64,000 nt of DNA from Clostridia bacterium (GTDB taxonomy: Bacteria; Bacillota; Clostridia; Oscillospirales; Acutalibacteraceae), in NCBI GenBank assembly GCA_017513525.1, contig JAFXFC010000001.1:94045-158044 (forward strand), read 5' to 3'. Each line of letters starts with the position of its first letter. The first letter of the stretch is position 1. Of the stretch, positions 58,849 through 64,000 are shown piece after piece. A program made the translations under genes and the position numbers. The notes below the pieces were generated by a model. It was not told the DNA's origin. It made no database searches and was given only the letters and a program-made list of their open reading frames with translations.

Positions 58849-59205
58849 ATGAAGTTATTATCAATAATATTTTTTGCTGCGGCTGTTATACTTATTATTT
58901 TCGCAATTCTTGTTTTCTGCGGTAAACTGAAAAACAAAACGAAGGAATCGGGACTTAGTACCTTTATATTGGGTTTGATTATTGCGATATGCGGATTTGT
59001 GGCTTTGAGCAATTCCCTGAAAGGTCTTGTGCTTATTCTGTCATCTGTCCTTCTCATTAATGCTGTTTACATAATTTCCAAAAACGATGGAGATAAAAAA
59101 TGTGAAATTGAAACGAAAAAATATTCTGCCGTAAAAATTAACCCCGCTTTGTATCGCTATTGCCGTTTACAAAGTGGGGTGTACATTATTCTTCAGCTGA
59201 TTTAA
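58849..59205 (+). CDS. Small three-helix membrane protein
   Basis: 118-aa protein, ATG at 58849 with AAAAGGAG upstream. Hydrophobic segments: KLLSIIFFAAAVILIIFAIL, STFILGLIIAICGFVALS and LKGLVLILSSVLLINAVYII. The last ~20 codons (NPALYRYCRLQSG...) are encoded across a 13-bp inverted repeat (59141-59153/59168-59180), so the true C-terminus may have been replaced. It lies behind a LytTR box and is a candidate target of the regulator. No family recognised. Confidence 0.5.
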   Translation: MKLLSIIFFAAAVILIIFAILVFCGKLKNKTKESGLSTFILGLIIAICGFVALSNSLKGLVLILSSVLLINAVYIISKNDGDKKCEIETKKYSAVKINPALYRYCRLQSGVYIILQLI

Positions 59206-59282
59206 GTTGAAAACATAAAAAACGCTTTAATTTATTTGCAGTATGTGATAGAATAATTCATATAAAAATTTCCGGAGGTTAT

Positions 59283-61238
59283 ATGATGAAAAAATTATTG
59301 AGCATAATGCTTGCAGCAATATCTCTTTTTCTGATTCCGTGTCAGGTTATAGCTGTTGACGGCGCTTCAGATGCCGGGGAGTTCGAATTGCTGCCGCCTG
59401 TGATAACAGAGTCTACTGAAATCCGGACAAGAAAACAGGTTGACGGTCTTCGAATGTATGTTGACGAGGAAAATCCTTTGTTTATGATGAGAAACTGTCC
59501 TAACTGGGGATGTCCTTCAACGGGTGAAGCATATGCCGAGCTTGCAATAAAGACTTATTATGCACTGCCCGAGGATATGAGAAATTTCACTGTTATTTAC
59601 ATAGATGAAGGCACGACATATTTTACTCCGCAGGAGCAGCTTGATTTCTGGGATGATTTACTTACAATTACCGATGAATATAATGTTCCCGTTGTGCTGC
59701 AGTCTGAGTGCTACAGCACAAACAAGAAACGCGATCCTTTTACCGTTGAAGAGCTTTCTGCCCTTTTCAAAGAGCATGCAACACTTATCGGTTTTGTTCA
59801 GGTTGAGCTTTCAACAAACGGTGTTACAAATGAAAAGCTCGCTTATGAAGGAGTTACGGAGGATAACGGTGTAAATAAAAACATTCTTGCAAGAATGAAG
59901 TCTTGTGTAAAGGCTTGTGCCGAAAACGGCGGACTTTTCATCTGGCAGGATATGGAATATATCTATTGGAAAAAGACCTGTTATGTAAACTTCCTTCTTC
60001 AGGATAAAGAGCTTTATGACCTCTTAAAAGCAAACAGTGAAAATGTTATTATCATGGATAAGCATAACGGTCACGGCAGACATTTTTCAAGTCAGTCAAA
60101 CATTCTTGGCTGTTGGCTTGATGATGTGTGCGGAAACTGGGGCGTAAATCTTGAGAATTTCCTGTGGTATGAGGAAGGCTTACTTGAATATGACGAAGTG
60201 GGCGTTGCTCCTAATGAACCTGATTTCTCATATACTGCAAAATATCCTCCCGCCCTTTACGGCATTGATATGATTGCCGATATGGTTGCAGGGGCAACGG
60301 TTTATGCTATTGAAGGCACAATCGGCAGAGGCGGTATTTATCAGTATATAAACGGTGAAGTATGTTTTTCACCCACCGCATCCGAAATACTTTATCCTTT
60401 CTATCAGATGATTCTTAACGGCTCTGTTCCGAGTAAAGAACAGGTCAAAGAGAAAATAAAGGTCGCATTCAAGATGAATATCCCTGCAACATATGCTTTA
60501 AGAGGTAACGAAGCGCACATTCTTCAGGGACTTTACAGCGATTCATTTACACTTTATCAGGAGCTTATTGATTTTAAGAATCCGTACTTTGATTGCACAA
60601 AGGACTGGGTTCCCTCAACAGGCAGATATTTTGTTATCCCCATTCTGCCTATTCATTCCGATGCTAAAGAAGTTCTGCCCGACAGATTCATAATCAATGA
60701 TTTTAATTATTGGTTCCGTCTTTTCTTCATAAATCCCATTAAAAAAGCCTTTTTTGATAAGCTGTATGAAGAGACTTACAAGGGTGACGGTGTTCTTTTT
60801 GATATAAATGATTATATCTATGTTTTCAACAGCAACGAAAGCAAGACCATTGACAGTGAACAGAGTGTGCAATACACTCTTCCCGACAGCGGTATAGAGC
60901 TTAACACGACATTTGTTGCACATACTTATGCAATTTTCAAGGAACACGGAGATAAGCTTAACATTGAAATGTGTAACCTCAGACTTGATTCCGATAAGAT
61001 ATGTGCAGGTCTAGAAAGTGAAGACCAATTCCTCACAGAGTACATTTTCGGCGGAAAAAGAAGTGACCCCAAAAACTTCAGAACTTCTGTAATTGAGCTT
61101 TCAGGCTACGAAAACGAACCCACAGTCACTGCCACAGGCACAAATAATGCTAAAATGAAAACCGAATGGAATGAAATCACAAAAACTCTGACACTTACAA
61201 TTATTTCAAATGGTGAAGTAAAAATTACGGTTGAATAA
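59283..61238 (+). CDS. Secreted GH98-like glycoside hydrolase
   Basis: 651-aa exported protein, signal peptide ending near CQVIAVDG. The body resembles the GH98 catalytic module: NCPNWGCPSTGEAYAELAIK, TVIYIDEGTTYFTPQEQLD, LFIWQDMEYIYWKKTCY, KHNGHGRHFSSQSNILGCWL and EGTIGRGGIYQYINGE, with conserved acidic residues. A C-terminal beta-rich domain follows. GH98 enzymes release blood-group glycans from mucin-type chains, fitting a host-glycan forager. Assigned from motif memory, so moderate. CCGGAGG precedes the ATG. Confidence 0.6.
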   Translation: MMKKLLSIMLAAISLFLIPCQVIAVDGASDAGEFELLPPVITESTEIRTRKQVDGLRMYVDEENPLFMMRNCPNWGCPSTGEAYAELAIKTYYALPEDMRNFTVIYIDEGTTYFTPQEQLDFWDDLLTITDEYNVPVVLQSECYSTNKKRDPFTVEELSALFKEHATLIGFVQVELSTNGVTNEKLAYEGVTEDNGVNKNILARMKSCVKACAENGGLFIWQDMEYIYWKKTCYVNFLLQDKELYDLLKANSENVIIMDKHNGHGRHFSSQSNILGCWLDDVCGNWGVNLENFLWYEEGLLEYDEVGVAPNEPDFSYTAKYPPALYGIDMIADMVAGATVYAIEGTIGRGGIYQYINGEVCFSPTASEILYPFYQMILNGSVPSKEQVKEKIKVAFKMNIPATYALRGNEAHILQGLYSDSFTLYQELIDFKNPYFDCTKDWVPSTGRYFVIPILPIHSDAKEVLPDRFIINDFNYWFRLFFINPIKKAFFDKLYEETYKGDGVLFDINDYIYVFNSNESKTIDSEQSVQYTLPDSGIELNTTFVAHTYAIFKEHGDKLNIEMCNLRLDSDKICAGLESEDQFLTEYIFGGKRSDPKNFRTSVIELSGYENEPTVTATGTNNAKMKTEWNEITKTLTLTIISNGEVKITVE

Positions 61239-61324
61239 AAGAGAGCCGATTTAGAAGCTCAGGAGAAGGAGCTATGATTGGTGTTTGTCGGTCAGTAAAA
61301 TTCCGACTTTTCCTGAGTGACAGA

Positions 61325-61465
61325 GTGAAGTTTGGACAACGCCCAAGTGAAGTATCGTGCAGTGCACGAAGAGAAGTTAAGTGTTCCGTCTATCGTGCCG
61401 AAGGCACACTTCACACACGCAGTGTACTTCACATTCAAAGGATACGTCACATTCCGTTTTCGGAA
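61325..61465. repeat. Hairpin array D with GTGAAGT / ACTTCAC linkers
   Basis: GTGAAGT at 61325 and 61347 and a variant GAGAAGT at 61371 separate the hairpins TTGG/CCAA and TCGTGC/GCACGA. After a centre segment and GTGCC/GGCAC come ACTTCAC at 61408 and 61426 and a variant ACGTCAC at 61444, with ACAC/GTGT between, ending in TTCCG/CGGAA. Left and right linkers are exact reverse complements. It overlaps the last codons of the leftward recombinase ORF. Confidence 0.8.
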
Positions 61466-62967
61466 CACTTAGTTCCACCAAATAAAAGAAGACTTGCCAC
61501 GGCAAGTCTTCTTTTATTTGGTGGAGTCGACGATGTTAAAGACGAACTATTTATCTCTTTAAGAGAAACCTTTTTTGAGGTGTTTTTGTAGTTGAATGTG
61601 ATGATGAAATGGTCATCGTACAGATATATCGAATTTACGAAGCTATCAATCAGTTTTTGCCTATCTGATTGTACCGACATATCGAGTTTGCGGTAGTTAT
61701 ATAGTGCGAATAAAAGTTGCTCTTTCGGTACGATTGGATTGCGTATCTGATATTGAATAATATCCGTTTCGATAGTCTTTTTCTGCGCTTCCAGATCATC
61801 CAGTAGTTTTTTAGTTGTTGCCGAGAAGATGCCCTGTGCCATTGCTTCTGCAAGATTATTGAGTTTCTTCTCGACTTCCTCAAGCTGCGCTTTCAGTAGT
61901 ATGGATTCAGCACTTTCAACATCCTGAAACCGGTACACACGTTCTGCAAGTTCTTCAATTACCGAGTCATCGGTGATCAGTTCAAGAATAGTATCTATGA
62001 CGAGATTTTCGAGCCATTCTTTGCGGACGGTTTTCTTGTCGCACTTCTTTTTCTTTGCCTGGTTGCACTTGTAATAGCGGTACTTGGTTTCGGTATGGCT
62101 TGTACCGATCTCACCGGTCATCATAGCGCCGCATTTACCGCAGAAGAGGTGAGTGGTCAATAGATAGTCATCTTCGCTCCTGTGCATTGCAGGAGCTTTC
62201 TTGTTGCGCTTCATACGATCTTGTACAGCGTTGAAGAGACCTTCATCAATGATAGCTGGAAAAGCATTGGGAACAAGGATATCTCCGAACTTGTATTCGC
62301 CGATATATTTGCGGTTGGTGAGAATTCGGAAGATAGCGTTATAATTCATAAAGTTGCCTCGGTTTTTAATGCCACGGCTTTTCATTAGCTCAACAATCTC
62401 GCTGACTTTCTTACCATCGTTATAGAGCGTGAATATATCTATGATAATCGGAGCGTTGTTTTCATCAATCTGAAAATGCTTTTCGTCATCAATGTAATAG
62501 CCGATGGGAGCACGGACACCGTTGCTCCGGAGCTTCAAAGCGTTCTCGGTCATACCGCGTTTGATCTTTTCGGCAAGCTCCACGGAGTAGTATTCCGCAA
62601 AGCCTTCCAATATTGCTTCCAGCAGAATGCCGTCTGCACCCTCAGAAATGTTCTCTGTGGCAGACATTACTTTAACATTGTTTTTCTTCAGCGTGGCTTT
62701 GTAAAATGCAGAGTCATAACGGTTACGGGCAAAGCGGTCAAGTTTCCATACAATAACGATATCGAATAAACCCTTGCTACTGTCTTTTATCATCTTCTGA
62801 AACTCAGGTCTATTATCTGTCTTAGCTGATAATGCGCGGTCAATATATGTACCGATGATCTCAATGCCGTTCTTCTCCGCAAAGGCCTTGTTTTCACGAA
62901 GCTGGCCTTCGATAGATTCTTCACGCTGATTGTCCGATGAATATCGAGCGTAAATTACGGCTTTCAT
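61447..62967 (-). CDS. Large serine recombinase
   Basis: 506-aa site-specific recombinase. The resolvase domain starts MKAVIYARYSSDNQREESIE, with the catalytic Ser in RYSS and Arg in IVWKLDRFARNRYD. A Recombinase domain follows (NGVRAPIGYYID; ILTNRKYIGEYKFGD), then a zinc ribbon (LFCGKCGAMMTG ... CNQAKKKKCDK) and a coiled coil (about 350-410). The last ~25 residues are encoded by a 24-bp palindrome and array D, so they are probably not native. AAAGGAGATG precedes the ATG. Likely the integrase of a mobile element extending right of the window. Confidence 0.92.
   Translation of the reverse strand: MKAVIYARYSSDNQREESIEGQLRENKAFAEKNGIEIIGTYIDRALSAKTDNRPEFQKMIKDSSKGLFDIVIVWKLDRFARNRYDSAFYKATLKKNNVKVMSATENISEGADGILLEAILEGFAEYYSVELAEKIKRGMTENALKLRSNGVRAPIGYYIDDEKHFQIDENNAPIIIDIFTLYNDGKKVSEIVELMKSRGIKNRGNFMNYNAIFRILTNRKYIGEYKFGDILVPNAFPAIIDEGLFNAVQDRMKRNKKAPAMHRSEDDYLLTTHLFCGKCGAMMTGEIGTSHTETKYRYYKCNQAKKKKCDKKTVRKEWLENLVIDTILELITDDSVIEELAERVYRFQDVESAESILLKAQLEEVEKKLNNLAEAMAQGIFSATTKKLLDDLEAQKKTIETDIIQYQIRNPIVPKEQLLFALYNYRKLDMSVQSDRQKLIDSFVNSIYLYDDHFIITFNYKNTSKKVSLKEINSSSLTSSTPPNKRRLAVASLLLFGGTKCSENGM
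61475..61524. terminator. 24-bp perfect palindrome inside the recombinase 3' end
   Basis: 61475-61498 and 61501-61524 are exact reverse complements around an AC loop. Reading either way it has T-rich arms; it can terminate the leftward recombinase transcript and encodes the odd tail NKRRLAVASLLLFGG in that frame. Confidence 0.85.
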
Positions 62968-62985
62968 TTTTTCATCTCCTTTGTG

Positions 62986-63453
62986 TTAATAATAGTCGTC
63001 CTCTAAATTGTGTTCTCTTACAAATCTGTCGAATTGCCATTCGGGTCCATCGAAGAGTAGTTCAAGCAAAGCTTGTTGAGATTCGCTTTTCTTCATTTTC
63101 CAAACGTATTGGCGAACCTTTTCATAAAGTTCTTCTGCGTGTTTTTCTTCCTCTTCCTGATAGGCGATTGCTTCGTTATAGATTCGCTGAGCTTCTTCCG
63201 GAAAGGCGGTGAAATATACCGCCATCATATGTTTGCACACGATACGTTTTCCATCTGCATGAGGACAGTTACATTTGGATTTTCGAGGGTGTGCAATATC
63301 GATCTCTACAACGTAAGGTTCATCAGAAGTTCCCTTAACATCAGCGGTGAAGATCCCCGGTGATGTTTCAATTAAATTCTCAACTTTGTTTTCTTTGTAA
63401 TAATCATAGCCGCGCCAGAGAGATGTGCCGCTTGTGCATTCAATCATTCCCAT
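62986..63453 (-). CDS. SWIM zinc-finger domain protein
   Basis: 155-aa protein with the SWIM signature C-x-C-x(n)-C-x-H in CNCPHADGKRIVCKHMMAVYF, followed by a charged helical C-terminus (EEEEKHAEELYEKVRQYVWK). SWIM domains bind DNA or proteins, but the role is unknown. It lies between the XRE repressor and the recombinase, 18 bases before the latter, so all three form one leftward unit, probably a mobile-element module. Confidence 0.85.
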   Translation of the reverse strand: MGMIECTSGTSLWRGYDYYKENKVENLIETSPGIFTADVKGTSDEPYVVEIDIAHPRKSKCNCPHADGKRIVCKHMMAVYFTAFPEEAQRIYNEAIAYQEEEEKHAEELYEKVRQYVWKMKKSESQQALLELLFDGPEWQFDRFVREHNLEDDYY

Positions 63454-63485
63454 ATTTTTACCTCATCTGTATTCCAATAAGTAGG

Positions 63486-63845
63486 TTACTTTGTGCTTTC
63501 TTCCATTAACTGCACAAGCATCTTTTTCAGCTTGGCGTTGGCAGGGGAGGAGGGATCAAAGCAGAACTCGATAAAGTCATTGATACTTGCTTCGGAAGGT
63601 AAGGACGGCTCGTCCTTTTCGTACAGATGCCCCTTGGGATCATCGGTTCTGCCGAAGATATAATCCAAAGACACCTCAAAGGTTTCTGCATACCAAAGAA
63701 GCTTGTCCAGAGATACATCTACAAGGCCTTGCTCATATCTGCCAATGGTCGCCTGGGTAGATCCACACATCTCTGCAATCTGCTGCTGAGAGTAACGGTT
63801 TGCCATACGCAGTTCTCTCAGCCTTTTACCAATTATTTTCGTCAT
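63486..63845 (-). CDS. XRE-family helix-turn-helix repressor
   Basis: 119-aa regulator: HTH_XRE domain at residues ~7-60 (RLRELRMANRYSQQQIAEMCGSTQATIGRYE... LLWYAETFEVSLDYIFGRTD split), followed by a short acidic C-terminus. Typical phage- or element-type repressor. GAGGTG lies 7 bases before the ATG. First gene of the XRE-SWIM-recombinase unit. Confidence 0.9.
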   Translation of the reverse strand: MTKIIGKRLRELRMANRYSQQQIAEMCGSTQATIGRYEQGLVDVSLDKLLWYAETFEVSLDYIFGRTDDPKGHLYEKDEPSLPSEASINDFIEFCFDPSSPANAKLKKMLVQLMEESTK

Positions 63846-64000
63846 GAAAATTCACCTCTTCGTATAATAAAGTAGTAGTTATTAGAGTCCCTCTCCAAGG
63901 ACTGTATGATATACTGTAATGGATACTGTGGATCGGTTTCACCTCCTACCGCAAGACGGTTTAAGAAAGGCTCCGACCACAGACCTTTACGAGTTTGTTA
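63846..64000. other. Upstream region of the XRE gene to window end
   Basis: Contains an AT-rich promoter-like TTATTATAC (leftward) near 63860. On the minus strand a frame ending NKLVKVCGRSLS-stop near 63960 could be the 3' end of another leftward gene outside the window, but too little is visible to tell. Confidence 0.35.

Overview
The window is a low-GC, mostly gene-dense chromosomal segment of an anaerobic Bacillota, most likely an uncultured gut Clostridia. The evidence is AT-rich codon use, purine-rich AGGAGG-type ribosome sites, a spore-specific SpoVAE-type gene, LexA-boxed recA, a tungsten aldehyde:ferredoxin oxidoreductase locus, ferredoxin-fused aldo/keto reductase, and many glycan-active enzymes. 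It looks like core and accessory genome with one mobile-element edge at the right end.

Layout. 1-2.25 kb: 3' part of a GH2 beta-galactosidase. 2.6-6.8 kb: housekeeping minus-strand cluster comEB-pgsA-rimO-recX-recA. 6.8-18.9 kb: AraC regulator and ThuA protein, an AAA+/DUF4143 ATPase, a DUF3737 beta-helix protein, AzlCD, a Gfo/Idh oxidoreductase, two ChrA halves, a ZIP transporter, a PHP phosphoesterase, and an MFS-like carrier plus LRR lipoprotein operon. 19.2-25.9 kb: MacB-like ABC exporter and a divergent pair of secreted proteins (CotH kinase-like, phosphodiester glycosidase). 26-29.3 kb: redox group (aldo/keto reductase, thioredoxin, Crp regulator, thioredoxin reductase). 29.3-31.5 kb: GH32 in a debris-rich zone beside initiator tRNA-fMet. 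31.5-36.3 kb: LytTR-box leader, GNAT pseudogene, rhomboid, APH-like kinase, second MFS-like carrier. 36.5-47.3 kb: a divergent tungsten-cofactor locus: moaD, aor, moeB-like and mogA leftward; tupABC, two moeA, moaC, moaA and MOSC rightward behind a probable Moco/Tuco riboswitch. 47.3-59.2 kb: MATE, GH18, SpoVAE, a 32-aa peptide, lipase, GH36-like enzyme, membrane protein, TrmO, nitroreductase, URO-D-like protein, LytTR regulator and a small membrane protein. 59.3-61.2 kb: GH98-like secreted enzyme. 61.4-63.8 kb: serine recombinase, SWIM protein and XRE repressor.

Two systems stand out. First, a two-locus leader system (31.6 and 57.6 kb): LytTR 9-mer box(es), a TTGACA-17-TAnAAT promoter, a tiny ORF ending in a shared R-S-(A/V)-V-L-S motif, and a terminator whose 5' arm can pair instead with the codons for that motif. 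The alternative pairing covaries between the loci and keeps one bulged T at the same place, so it looks like a translation-sensing attenuator. The LytTR response regulator sits behind one copy and has a canonical N12 double box upstream of its own leader and another just downstream.

Second, four hairpin arrays (2.4, 19.0, 36.4 and 61.4 kb) consist of different short hairpins separated by a constant heptamer that is inverted between the left and right halves. Two of them have exactly four heptamers on each side. All four lie between convergent genes.
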